A stretch of 64,000 bases of DNA. It comes from Croceivirga sp. (lineage in GTDB: Bacteria > Bacteroidota > Bacteroidia > Flavobacteriales > Flavobacteriaceae). The stretch is taken from positions 434,001 through 498,000 of the forward strand of contig JANQSA010000001.1 in assembly GCA_028284285.1 (NCBI GenBank), read 5' to 3'. Shown here one piece after another: positions 36,797-45,585 of the stretch. The notes beneath the pieces are model-generated. The model worked only from the letters and a program-made list of their open reading frames with translations. It did no database searches and had not been told where the DNA came from. Within the stretch, counting starts at the first letter, position 1; the number at the start of each line of letters is the position of its first letter. Both the position numbers and the translations under genes were made by a program.

Positions 36797-38011
36797 ATGC
36801 AAAGCAACACCCAGAATCCGAATTTTGAATTTGTAGCGTTAATGGCTGCCTTGATGTCTGTTGTGGCGTTGAGTATTGATACGCTGTTGCCTGCAATTTC
36901 GGACATAGGAGCCTCTATCAATAGTTTTGACCCCGCAGATAATCAAATGCTTATCACTATGATTTTCCTGGGTTTGGGTGTTGGGCAGCTTTTTTTTGGT
37001 CCGTTGTCAGATGCGGTCGGAAGAAAGCCGGTGGTATATCTGGGTATTTTGGTATTTGTAGTAGCCAGCGGTATTTGTCTGGCGGCTCCCAATCTGGAAT
37101 GGATGATCGCCGGGCGAATTCTACAGGGCATTGGTTTGTCCACTGCACGGACCATCTCTATTTCTATTATTCGTGATATGTATAAAGGAGACGTTATGGC
37201 CAAAGTAATGTCTTTTGTTACCGCCTTCTTTATTTTAGTCCCCATAGTTGCTCCGGCTATAGGAAAACTGATCTTGGAATGGGCCAACTGGCAGGCCATA
37301 TTTTACATACAGTTGGTATTTACTGTCCTCGTAGGAGTTTGGTTTTGGAAACGGCAACCGGAAACGCTGCGCCCCGAATACAAAATACCCTTTACCAATC
37401 ACTTGTTTATGGATGGGTTGAGAGAGTTATTGCGTTTTAAGGAAACCGTGGCATTTACCATTATCTCGGGATTGGTCACCGGTTCTTTTTTGGTGTACTT
37501 AAGCGCTTCGCAACATATTTTTGAAAACCAATACGGGCTTAAGGAGGTATTTCCCTATATTTTTGCCGGCCTGGCCATTTCCATTGGCGTATCTACTTTT
37601 TTGAACGGTACATTGGTATTGCGTTTTGGCATGCGGAAGCTTTCCCTATACGCCCTCATGGCATTCTGTGGTATAGCGGGACTTTATGTGGCGCTGTTTT
37701 GGGGTTCACCCAACAATCCAAGTGTGTTTATTTTGGTAGCTTTCCTTTCCTTACAATTCTTCTGTCTGGGATTTATGTGGGGTAATTTTCGCTCTATTGC
37801 TATGGAGCCTATTGGTCATATTGCCGGAATTGGAGCTGCCATCAATGGATTTTTCTCTACCGTTATTGCGATACCTATTGCCTCAGTAATCGGCAGTTTT
37901 GTGGAAGAGCGTGTATTGCCCTTGTTTTTAGGTCTGGCCATTTGCGGATTGTTTTCCCTTGTCATTTTCTTGTTTGTGCGTAAACCCAACCCGCTGCCTA
38001 CGGTACAATAG
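36797..38011 (+). CDS. Bcr/CflA-type multidrug efflux MFS transporter
   Basis: A 404-residue inner-membrane protein with 12 predicted helices. The MFS motif between helices 2 and 3 reads GPLSDAVGRKPV, and LSIDTLLPAISDIG in the first helix matches the drug/H+ antiporter family of the Bcr/CflA group. The GRILQGIGLSTART segment is its motif C/4-5 region. ATG 36797 is chosen; upstream ATG 36704 would start in the promoter. It is convergent with anmK (12 bases apart). Substrate unknown; sulfonamide or bicyclomycin-like compounds are typical for the family. Confidence 0.9.
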   Translation: MQSNTQNPNFEFVALMAALMSVVALSIDTLLPAISDIGASINSFDPADNQMLITMIFLGLGVGQLFFGPLSDAVGRKPVVYLGILVFVVASGICLAAPNLEWMIAGRILQGIGLSTARTISISIIRDMYKGDVMAKVMSFVTAFFILVPIVAPAIGKLILEWANWQAIFYIQLVFTVLVGVWFWKRQPETLRPEYKIPFTNHLFMDGLRELLRFKETVAFTIISGLVTGSFLVYLSASQHIFENQYGLKEVFPYIFAGLAISIGVSTFLNGTLVLRFGMRKLSLYALMAFCGIAGLYVALFWGSPNNPSVFILVAFLSLQFFCLGFMWGNFRSIAMEPIGHIAGIGAAINGFFSTVIAIPIASVIGSFVEERVLPLFLGLAICGLFSLVIFLFVRKPNPLPTVQ

Positions 38012-38023
38012 CATATCTTCCTC

Positions 38024-39094
38024 CTAGCAGGGATAAAAAATAACGCCACTGGAAGAATTCCGCCTGGCCCCGGTTACAGAAGCCAATACATTATCTTCGC
38101 CCAACTCCCGGAGTACACCCATAAATGCAAAAACCATCGCCTCTTTGTACGCAATGAATTTTTCAGGAGGTATAACTACCGTACAGACATTTTTTAGTTT
38201 TTCCCGGAGGGTATTCACAAAAAAGGTATTGAAGGCGCCACCACCCGTTACCAGGAGGGTACTGTCTGTCCCGGGATTTTCCTTTTTAATGATAGCTGCA
38301 ATTTGTTCAGCATTATGATGGATCACCGTATGAAGCAGATCTTCCGGGGCAGCATGGGTGGTATCTATCAGTGGTCGTACCTTTTGGGAAAACCATTCAA
38401 ATCCTGTAGACTTGGGGTAGGGGAGTTGATAGTACTCCAGAGCATTTAATTGTTGCAGCACCTCCGGGAGTAATTTACCTCTTTTAGCACGTTGGCCCCC
38501 AGCGTCGTATTTCAAGCCTATTTTTCCGGTGATATGATTCAAGGGCATATTCGCCATCCCAATATCAAACGCGAGGCGTTTCCCATCTTTGTGGAATGAA
38601 ATATTACTGATACCCCCAAGGTTCAGGCAAAAACTGTAACGGGCAAGTAATAATTCATCTCCAATAGGTACCAAAGGAGCTCCCTGTCCACCCAATTTCA
38701 CATCCAGAGACCTGAAATCACAGATTACTTTTTGTCCACTGGTGTTGGCTAGTTTTTGACCATCACCCAATTGAAAAGTATAGCCCTCTTCCGGACGGTG
38801 ATGCGAGGTATGCCCATGACTGGCCACAAAATCAACGGTTAAATCGTGTGAATGGAGAAATTCTTTCGCCCTTTCTCCCAGCCAAACGCCATACTCCAAA
38901 TGTAACTGGGAGTGTTCGCTTTCGGAAAGGTGAATGGCATTTTTTAATTTGTTATACAGCGCTTTGTTGTAGTTGATTGCGGTACATTGCCGGATCTCAA
39001 ATTCCCAGGTATCCTGTTCCTGCCAGAAATGACAATACGCCATATCCAATCCATCCAGGGAGGTACCCGACATTAATCCCAGTACTTTAAACAT
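38024..39094 (-). CDS. anmK: Anhydro-N-acetylmuramic acid kinase
   Basis: Cytosolic kinase of 356 residues that cleaves the 1,6-anhydro ring of anhMurNAc and phosphorylates it to MurNAc-6-phosphate. It opens with GLMSGTSLDGLDMAYCHF, the AnmK signature, and has FVASHGHTSHHRPEEG, LNLGGISNIS and LVTGGGAFN of the ASKHA ATPase fold. It overlaps the methyltransferase gene by eight bases and closes the minus-strand arm of the murein-salvage locus. Its product is the substrate of MurQ, encoded at 51454-52287. Confidence 0.95.
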   Translation of the reverse strand: MFKVLGLMSGTSLDGLDMAYCHFWQEQDTWEFEIRQCTAINYNKALYNKLKNAIHLSESEHSQLHLEYGVWLGERAKEFLHSHDLTVDFVASHGHTSHHRPEEGYTFQLGDGQKLANTSGQKVICDFRSLDVKLGGQGAPLVPIGDELLLARYSFCLNLGGISNISFHKDGKRLAFDIGMANMPLNHITGKIGLKYDAGGQRAKRGKLLPEVLQQLNALEYYQLPYPKSTGFEWFSQKVRPLIDTTHAAPEDLLHTVIHHNAEQIAAIIKKENPGTDSTLLVTGGGAFNTFFVNTLREKLKNVCTVVIPPEKFIAYKEAMVFAFMGVLRELGEDNVLASVTGARRNSSSGVIFYPC

Positions 39095-39764
39095 CTTTGC
39101 TGTGCTTTTTAATTACAATTATCAAAGAAACAGGGTGTTTATGATCATCTACTACCTCTGTAATTTGAAATGTAACCGTTTCAAGTTCCGAAATCAATGT
39201 ACTCCAATCTTCAAAAGTTCTGGCATACCAGGCATGACCGTTTTTGAAATTTCCCGGAAGTCCCTTCCAGGAATTGGAGAGCCATTGGGATTGATATCCT
39301 TTCCCGTTTTGAATTAAAAAATAGGGATGCAAGGTTTGAATGACCAAATGGCCGTCTGGGGTTAAAGCGTTTAGCGTGTTTTGTAATAATGGGGATAAAC
39401 CTTCCTCCAAATACAAGCAAAAATTGAAAACGGCAAGGTCAAACGGAAGGTTAGGAAGCGGGACGCCATTGATTATGGCTTCAAACGTGAACTGATGGTA
39501 GGTTTCAGGCCCTTTTGTTCGGGCATGCTCAATAAGTGGTGCTATGGCTTCAAAACCATAGGCCGTAATCTCCCTTTTGGTCAATTCGCGGGTGAGCCAC
39601 CCTTCTCCGCATCCCAGATCGGCAACTTTTTTAGGGCGTAGATTTACAATGACGTCCAGTACGGCTTGATTGGTGAACTTCCTGGAACCAATTTCCTGGT
39701 TTTGAATAACCTCAATCCATTCCGGGGCGTTCTCTTCCCAGGATTTTAATATTTCAGATTTCAT
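39087..39764 (-). CDS. Class I SAM-dependent methyltransferase in the murein-salvage operon
   Basis: A 225-residue cytosolic Rossmann methyltransferase. Motif I is VADLGCGEGWL at about residue 47; FDLAVFNFCLYLEE is the motif IV region and VIQTLHPYFLIQ follows. The N-terminal NAPEWIEVIQ and SRKFTNQAVLDVI resemble UbiG/Tam-like small-molecule methyltransferases. It overlaps nagZ by 11 bases and anmK by eight, so expression is tightly coupled. No known step of muropeptide recycling needs a methyl transfer; the substrate is unknown. Confidence 0.88.
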   Translation of the reverse strand: MKSEILKSWEENAPEWIEVIQNQEIGSRKFTNQAVLDVIVNLRPKKVADLGCGEGWLTRELTKREITAYGFEAIAPLIEHARTKGPETYHQFTFEAIINGVPLPNLPFDLAVFNFCLYLEEGLSPLLQNTLNALTPDGHLVIQTLHPYFLIQNGKGYQSQWLSNSWKGLPGNFKNGHAWYARTFEDWSTLISELETVTFQITEVVDDHKHPVSLIIVIKKHSKDV

Positions 39765-41313
39765 GTGAAATGGTTTTAAGTTGAACCGGTAGCTTCCCCG
39801 AGGCCTTTAATTTTCCCATAAAATGAGCGTATGCAATATCTTGAAAATCAGTAAAATCCTGATATACTACGGTAACCGCTATGGCATTTTTCCAATTCAG
39901 CAGATTTAACACAAAAGGATTTCCAAAGAGATAAAGTATTGTGCGCTTTTTTTCAAGGGTATGATGGATTTTTTCTAATTCCTGAGGGGTAAAACCAAAA
40001 TTATCTTTAGGTTTTACTTGTCTTGGAACTATGACCAGGAGTGCGTTTTCAGGATTTTTGGGAAAATCAATTACCGAGTTGCAAAAGGGTTGTTGCTGTT
40101 TTCCGATTAGGACGGTGTTAAACCCTTCGCTTCTAAAGGATGCCATATGGGAATCCGTACCTTTTAAAAGGGTAATGCTGGCTTTTGCAAGCGTTCTTAA
40201 AAAAGTGTCATGATCATCCGTGGAAAAACCGGAGGAACTATTTTCGGGAGGTGCAAAAGCCTTTTCTTTTAATTCCCATACCCGTTTAAAGCGTTGTTCA
40301 ATAGCATCCGTACTCCCCTTTTGTGAAATGATGCGTATTCCCTCTTCGATATGTTCCGAAAAGCAAAGGATATCTGTTCCGGCTTCGAATGCCGCATATT
40401 CCAGGGCTCCTTTCCCTGGAAATTGTTTTGAAACGGCTCTCATATTGAGGGCGTCCGAAATGACAACACCATTCCAGCCCAGTTCTCCACGTAAAAAATC
40501 TGTTATGATCTCTTTTGATAGGGAAGCGGAAATTGTTTTTCCCTTGCTCAAATAAGGAACAGCCAAATGGCCTATCATTACAGCATCTACATTGGGTTGC
40601 TGTAGATTGATGAATGGATAGAGTTCGTTCTCCAGTAACGCTACCTTCTGCTTCGTAATACAGGGCAAATCCAAATGAGAGTCAATTGTCGTGTCGCCAT
40701 GGCCCGGAAAATGCTTTATCGCATTCAAGGTTCCCGCAGACCACATTCCTTCCAAATAAGCCCTGGCATAGCGGGTTACCTGTTTTCTATCGGCCCCAAA
40801 AGAACGATATCCGATTACGGGATTTTCCGGATTTAAGTTAATGTCCACAACCGGGGCTAAATTCCAATGGATGCCGGCTTTTTTACAATCCAGGCCAATT
40901 CGCTTTCCAAGCTCAAAAATGAGGTCCTCTCCATTTTGTATAGCTCCCAGGGCAATAGCATAGGGGTACTGTGGGGTGTTTTCAATTCGCATGGCCAGGC
41001 CCCATTCGGCATCGATAGCTATGAGTAAGGGAACTTTCGCAGCGGTCTGATACCGATGGATCAGTTCCTGTAGCTTTTCGTAACTGGTATCGTTATATTC
41101 CGGTTGTTGTTTTGATTCAAAATTGGCGGCGGCGCTTGCACGGCTATGGAAGAAGCAGATACCACCTATGCGATACTTCCGGATAAGCGCTTCCAAATAC
41201 CGTACTTCCTCTTCTGTATCATTGATAAAAGCGGCGGGCATGAACAATTGCCCGACCTTTTCGGATAATGACAGCTCTTTTTTTGCTTTGCTATATGGGA
41301 TAATACTAGTCAT
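39754..41313 (-). CDS. nagZ: Beta-N-acetylglucosaminidase, glycoside hydrolase family 3 (NagZ type)
   Basis: A cytosolic enzyme (no signal peptide) of about 519 residues that removes GlcNAc from GlcNAc-anhMurNAc products of peptidoglycan turnover. KHFPGHGDTTIDSHLDLP near residue 200 contains the Asp/His dyad typical of NagZ, and VVISDALNMRAV contains the nucleophile Asp. A C-terminal domain (about 350-519) without the usual beta-lactamase fusion follows. ATG 41313 overlaps the ampG stop by eight bases; an upstream start at 41334 is less likely. Confidence 0.92.
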   Translation of the reverse strand: MTSIIPYSKAKKELSLSEKVGQLFMPAAFINDTEEEVRYLEALIRKYRIGGICFFHSRASAAANFESKQQPEYNDTSYEKLQELIHRYQTAAKVPLLIAIDAEWGLAMRIENTPQYPYAIALGAIQNGEDLIFELGKRIGLDCKKAGIHWNLAPVVDINLNPENPVIGYRSFGADRKQVTRYARAYLEGMWSAGTLNAIKHFPGHGDTTIDSHLDLPCITKQKVALLENELYPFINLQQPNVDAVMIGHLAVPYLSKGKTISASLSKEIITDFLRGELGWNGVVISDALNMRAVSKQFPGKGALEYAAFEAGTDILCFSEHIEEGIRIISQKGSTDAIEQRFKRVWELKEKAFAPPENSSSGFSTDDHDTFLRTLAKASITLLKGTDSHMASFRSEGFNTVLIGKQQQPFCNSVIDFPKNPENALLVIVPRQVKPKDNFGFTPQELEKIHHTLEKKRTILYLFGNPFVLNLLNWKNAIAVTVVYQDFTDFQDIAYAHFMGKLKASGKLPVQLKTISHEI

Positions 41314-42583
41314 TGGCACTTTCTTTTTTGCCATAATCTGCAGGGTACTTCAAAAAAGGTAATAAAAACAACGCCGGAAGTGCTCCAATGACCACCCAAA
41401 TGAAGAAACCGCCGTAGCCCAACCATTCCTGTACAAATCCGCTGAGCATCCCGGGAAGCATCATTCCCAGTGCCATAAAACCGGTTGCGATCGCATAATG
41501 TGACGTCTTTGATCTTCCTTCCGCTATATAGATCAGGTACATGAGGAAAGCAGCAAACCCAAAACCATACCCAAACTTTTCAAACACCACGGTGGCAGTA
41601 ACGGCAACAATACTGGTAGTCTTCGTAAATGCCAAGAAGGCATACAAAACATTAGGGATATTCAAGGAAAGTACCATAGGCAGCATCCACTTTTTGAGCC
41701 CATCCCTGGAAATTAAGATGCCCCCTAAAATTCCGCCGACAGACAACATAATAACACCAGCGGTACCGAAAATAGTTCCTAATTGTTCCGTGGAGTAACC
41801 AAGACCTCCCTTTTCCAACGGATCCAGTAAAAAAGGAGCGGCCATCTTAACAAGTTGGGATTCCCCTAAACGATAGGTAAGGATGAATGCCAGGGCCATA
41901 CCAATATTCGGTTTTTTAAAAAAGGACACAAAAACCTCCAAAAATCCCTTGGGTTTGTCCAGTGGGATGTTGCTTGACGTCTCGTATTTTGGAGTAGCAA
42001 AAAAATTGCAGGCGGTTAAGATCAACATCAGTAGGGCGGTTAGCGTCATGGTAATACTCCAGGCTCGGGTGTTGTCCCCGTAATAATTCTCCAGAAAACC
42101 CGCCAGGATCACAATAAGTCCTTCGCCGGTGACCATGGCTAAACGATAAAATGTACTACGGATCCCTACAAAAAAGGATTGCTTTTTTTCGCTCAGTCCA
42201 ATCATATAATACCCATCAGATGCAATGTCGTTGGTGGCTGAAGCAAATGCGGCCATCCAGAAACAGGCGAGGGTTGTAGTAAAGAACAGATTGGTTTGCA
42301 GGGAAAGGCCAACACCCAATATGGCCAGTGATATGACGAGTTGCATCGTCAGAAACCAGTTGCGCTTTGTGCTTTTCAGATCTACAAACGGACTCCACAA
42401 GGGTTTTAAAACCCAGGGCAAGTACAGCCAACTGGTATACAATCCAATATCGGCATTGCTAACACCTAACTTTTTGTACAGGATAACGGAAACGGTTACT
42501 ACAATAACATAGGGTAGTCCCTGTGCAAAATATAAAACGGGCACCCATACCCATGCGCGTTTGTCCTTGGGGATTTCCGCCAT
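41306..42583 (-). CDS. ampG: AmpG-type muropeptide MFS permease
   Basis: A 425-residue 12-helix transporter. FAQGLPYVIVVTVSVIL at the start and NDIASDGYYMIG in the middle are AmpG signatures; LGTIFGTAGVIM and a C-terminal GYGGFFIWVVIG stretch complete the pattern. AmpG proteins import GlcNAc-anhMurNAc, with or without peptide, across the inner membrane. Placement between a glycan hydrolase lipoprotein and NagZ agrees with that role. It overlaps nagZ by eight bases; the gap to the GHL10 gene is 61 bases. Confidence 0.92.
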   Translation of the reverse strand: MAEIPKDKRAWVWVPVLYFAQGLPYVIVVTVSVILYKKLGVSNADIGLYTSWLYLPWVLKPLWSPFVDLKSTKRNWFLTMQLVISLAILGVGLSLQTNLFFTTTLACFWMAAFASATNDIASDGYYMIGLSEKKQSFFVGIRSTFYRLAMVTGEGLIVILAGFLENYYGDNTRAWSITMTLTALLMLILTACNFFATPKYETSSNIPLDKPKGFLEVFVSFFKKPNIGMALAFILTYRLGESQLVKMAAPFLLDPLEKGGLGYSTEQLGTIFGTAGVIMLSVGGILGGILISRDGLKKWMLPMVLSLNIPNVLYAFLAFTKTTSIVAVTATVVFEKFGYGFGFAAFLMYLIYIAEGRSKTSHYAIATGFMALGMMLPGMLSGFVQEWLGYGGFFIWVVIGALPALFLLPFLKYPADYGKKESAND

Positions 42584-42644
42584 GACTATAATTTCAATGC
42601 TTTAAAGCGTTTTAACATCATTATTTCTAGACCAACCATATGGA

Positions 42645-44168
42645 TTATTTAAAATCGTACTCCTTAACGGGGATAGCATAGAATTCACTTTGGTTGCCAT
42701 AGGCATCAACAATCACTACACCCAGTCCTTTTCTTAAACTTTTGGGATCAGCCTGGATGCTTAGGCAAGCACCGGATTGATTTTCCGGAATATACGCTTT
42801 TCCCAGGAGCTGGTCAGGGGTTTTGGTATTACGATTTTTAAGACGAAATAGTCCTACGAATCTCGGTACGGAATCATAATGTGAAATGCACAGTTCCAGT
42901 TGCGCTTTGAATAAGCTTTGTGAGCGTATTCCCGGTTGGGGGATGTTTCGTGTCACCTTTTGGGGTAAAGGTGGGGTAAAAGCCGGATACGTATACAACC
43001 TTTTCCTGAGTTTTTTAACCACGTCGTCATGTTGGTATAGCAATGACTTTGCACTAAAAAAGACATTTCCCTGTATTTTGGGAAGGGAACGGGAGAACGA
43101 GAGTTGTTTTGGCAACTCCCTTTTTCTATTCCAGGCCTTATCCGCGTTGTTCCGGATTTTGTAAGGACCATTGCCTATGTACAGGTTAGTGGTTTTCACC
43201 GTATCTGCCCACCATGTGGTTATTTTCCGGTGTGAAGCCCTGGGGTAGTCCATGCTCCAATATACCTGGGGGACCAAATAATCCAACCATCCCTTTTGTG
43301 ACCAAAGAAGAGGGTCTGCGTATAGGTCTTCATAAGTTGTCTGACCAGCCTGAGTGTCTGAGCCCTTAAGGTCTGTACTTTTGTTTTTCCAGACACCGAA
43401 GGGACTAATACCAAACTGTACCCAGGGTTTTGTGCTTTTAATGGTTTTGTGAACTTTTTTGACCAGGGAATCCACATTACTTCTCCGCCAATCTTCAATT
43501 TTTTGATTAGGCAAACCGTAAGTCTGATACGTTAGGGTATCGTCAAAAACGGCCCCTTCTATTTTGTAGGGATAGAAGTAATCATCAAAATGAATGGCGT
43601 CTACCGGATAGTTCAGGACAATTTCTTCCACTACTTTTGAGAAATTTTCCTGAACTGCTGGTAACCCGGGATCATAATAGTATTTTTTGCCGTATTTCAC
43701 CATCCAATCCGGATGGGTATAAAAATCATGAGAAGTTGCTAAGGATAAGGTATCGAGATCAAAAGTGGCCCGATAGGGATTTAGCCATGCGTGAAACTCC
43801 ATGCCTCGTTTATGGGTTTCATGGATCATCCACTTCAGGGGGTCTTCAAAATCCTTTGGGGCTTCACCCTCTTTACCTGTAAGGTATTTGGACCAGGGTG
43901 CCAGTTTGCTGGGATAAAAAGCGTCGCCAGCCGTTCGTACCTGAACAATTGCCGCATTACAATTGAGTTGCTGATAAAAGTCCAGGATCTCAATGAAATC
44001 CTTTTTTTGTTGGGTTGCCTTATCGTTTCCATTCTTGGGCCAGTCTATGTTTACTACAGTAGCGATCCATACCCCTCTAAATTCATGTTTTGGGGTGGAT
44101 TTGTTATATCGACTAGCGGTACAGCCGGCTATGAGAATACCTAAAACAAGGAGTAGGAAGTAACGCAT
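42645..44168 (-). CDS. GHL10-family glycoside hydrolase lipoprotein (DigH/YngK type)
   Basis: A 507-residue lipoprotein (signal ends ILIAGC, Cys16). The catalytic TIM barrel starts with EFRGVWIATVVNIDWP and includes NAAIVQVRTAGDAFYPS, GMEFHAWLNPYRA and VDAIHFDDYFYPY, all typical of the GHL10 (DUF187) family. E. coli DigH, of this family, cleaves peptide-free peptidoglycan glycans. The C-terminal part after about 390 is an accessory beta domain. Lying downstream of susCD and before ampG, it could trim glycans in the periplasm or at the outer membrane to feed AmpG. Confidence 0.9.
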   Translation of the reverse strand: MRYFLLLVLGILIAGCTASRYNKSTPKHEFRGVWIATVVNIDWPKNGNDKATQQKKDFIEILDFYQQLNCNAAIVQVRTAGDAFYPSKLAPWSKYLTGKEGEAPKDFEDPLKWMIHETHKRGMEFHAWLNPYRATFDLDTLSLATSHDFYTHPDWMVKYGKKYYYDPGLPAVQENFSKVVEEIVLNYPVDAIHFDDYFYPYKIEGAVFDDTLTYQTYGLPNQKIEDWRRSNVDSLVKKVHKTIKSTKPWVQFGISPFGVWKNKSTDLKGSDTQAGQTTYEDLYADPLLWSQKGWLDYLVPQVYWSMDYPRASHRKITTWWADTVKTTNLYIGNGPYKIRNNADKAWNRKRELPKQLSFSRSLPKIQGNVFFSAKSLLYQHDDVVKKLRKRLYTYPAFTPPLPQKVTRNIPQPGIRSQSLFKAQLELCISHYDSVPRFVGLFRLKNRNTKTPDQLLGKAYIPENQSGACLSIQADPKSLRKGLGVVIVDAYGNQSEFYAIPVKEYDFK

Positions 44169-44180
44169 AGAAAGGAGAAA

Positions 44181-44210
44181 AAGGCCTGCTATTATTTTCC
44201 TGCAGGCCTT
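44181..44210 (-). terminator. Hairpin after susD, intrinsic terminator or attenuator
   Basis: AAGGCCTGC (44181-44189) pairs with GCAGGCCTT (44202-44210), a 9-bp stem. On the minus strand it is followed by TTTTTC. It lies between susD and the GHL10 gene and may reduce, rather than abolish, transcription into the downstream arm. Confidence 0.75.
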
Positions 44211-44236
44211 ATTTTTAATTATGGCTAACTCAAATT

Positions 44237-45568
44237 TTAAATTGAGGGATCCGGAGGAGTATTGGGATTACTGTTACGTTCAAGATCCGGATAAGGATAG
44301 AAATTCCTGTTCCGTTCCTCAGTAAAGTCCCTGGGCGCTCCGGAGGGTTCCGGCCTTCCGAATCTTCGGCTATCTTCCAAACTCATCCCGGTTAGAAAGA
44401 GCTCCGCCCTTCTGTTGCGATACACTTCATCTAAAAGCGCCTCAGCAGTGTTTGGACCGGAGTAGGCCGCTACATTGGCGTTCACCTCAAAAGGGTCATC
44501 CGTATCAGTGAGCACTTCATTTAAGGCCGTTGTGGCAGCTGCCAAATTAGGAGTACCTGTTCTTAGATTTGCCTCCGCAATAATGAGATTCATTTCGTCA
44601 GGAAGGTATACCGGGATCGGTTCTGTAACCTCATTAAAAAAACCGGAAACATCTTCAATAGGTAATCCGTTTGGGTTAGTCTCATCCAATGGAATAAAAT
44701 AAAAGGATAATCTACCATCATCAGGATCAAAGACAAATTCTGCGGGGAGCCCAAAATTATCCCGGGGTTTAAAATTGGGCGCATCATTCTGAATGATCCT
44801 GGCCCACATTGGATTAGGATTTTGAACATCATAGGCAAAAATGGAGGTAGAGGTCAAGTCCACATTACCGGCCGCAGAAATTGCCGCATCGTAGTTTCCG
44901 GCAAACAGATTATAGCGTGCTGTCATGGCAGCTATGGTATTGGGCAAATCAATATTACCCAGCGTTACTGCATCAACAAATTCACCGGAAGGGGCGTTAG
45001 CAGCCAACTCCGCCGCTGCCTCTGCCAAAAGGCCCAATGCTACTTGAAAACCTTCTGTTCTGGACACAAAGGCAGCATCATTTTCATTACTGGTAGCAAC
45101 AACGACTTGCTCATAGTTTTGTGCCAGACTGCCAATAGCCAGCGCTTTAAACAACTTGGCATGGGCCACTAGTCCACTTTGGGTCCCAGCTGCCAAGCCA
45201 ATATTAGGTGCACTGGCTTCAATTTGCTCTGCAACTCTCATCACCCGTAGCATAGTAGACCAGAGTCCCTGTACATTGGAATTAAAGTTGGGCAAAGCGG
45301 TACCGCCGTCTTCCAACTCGATCATGTTCTGAAAGGTAGTAGTGATCCCTCCTTCACGGGTAGTTACTGCCGGAGTCTCTGCAATCCATCTAATTCCCGT
45401 GGTAGAATAGACTTGTTGCAATCCTACTGCCGCAGCTAAAATCCCTTCCCTGGAGGAAAACACTTGGTTTTCCAAAGCTGCGTTGGGAGTATCAAAATCG
45501 GTTTCACAGGAAGCAAATCCTAAAAGCAATGAAACAGATAGCATAAAATATTTAAGATAATTTTTCAT
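44237..45568 (-). CDS. SusD/RagB-family outer-membrane glycan-binding lipoprotein
   Basis: A 443-residue surface lipoprotein (signal ends GFASC, Cys21). After the signal come the typical FDTPNAALENQVFSSREGILAAAVGLQQVY region (an opening helix pair), TPR-like helices and a C-terminal FLTGMSLEDSRRFGRP with ERNRNFYPYP. SusD proteins cap the SusC channel and trap glycans. It pairs with the susC gene 17 bases upstream. The substrate is inferred from context to be peptidoglycan-derived sugar, not read from sequence. Confidence 0.92.
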   Translation of the reverse strand: MKNYLKYFMLSVSLLLGFASCETDFDTPNAALENQVFSSREGILAAAVGLQQVYSTTGIRWIAETPAVTTREGGITTTFQNMIELEDGGTALPNFNSNVQGLWSTMLRVMRVAEQIEASAPNIGLAAGTQSGLVAHAKLFKALAIGSLAQNYEQVVVATSNENDAAFVSRTEGFQVALGLLAEAAAELAANAPSGEFVDAVTLGNIDLPNTIAAMTARYNLFAGNYDAAISAAGNVDLTSTSIFAYDVQNPNPMWARIIQNDAPNFKPRDNFGLPAEFVFDPDDGRLSFYFIPLDETNPNGLPIEDVSGFFNEVTEPIPVYLPDEMNLIIAEANLRTGTPNLAAATTALNEVLTDTDDPFEVNANVAAYSGPNTAEALLDEVYRNRRAELFLTGMSLEDSRRFGRPEPSGAPRDFTEERNRNFYPYPDLERNSNPNTPPDPSI

Positions 45569-45585
45569 CGTGCTTGTTTTTTTAA

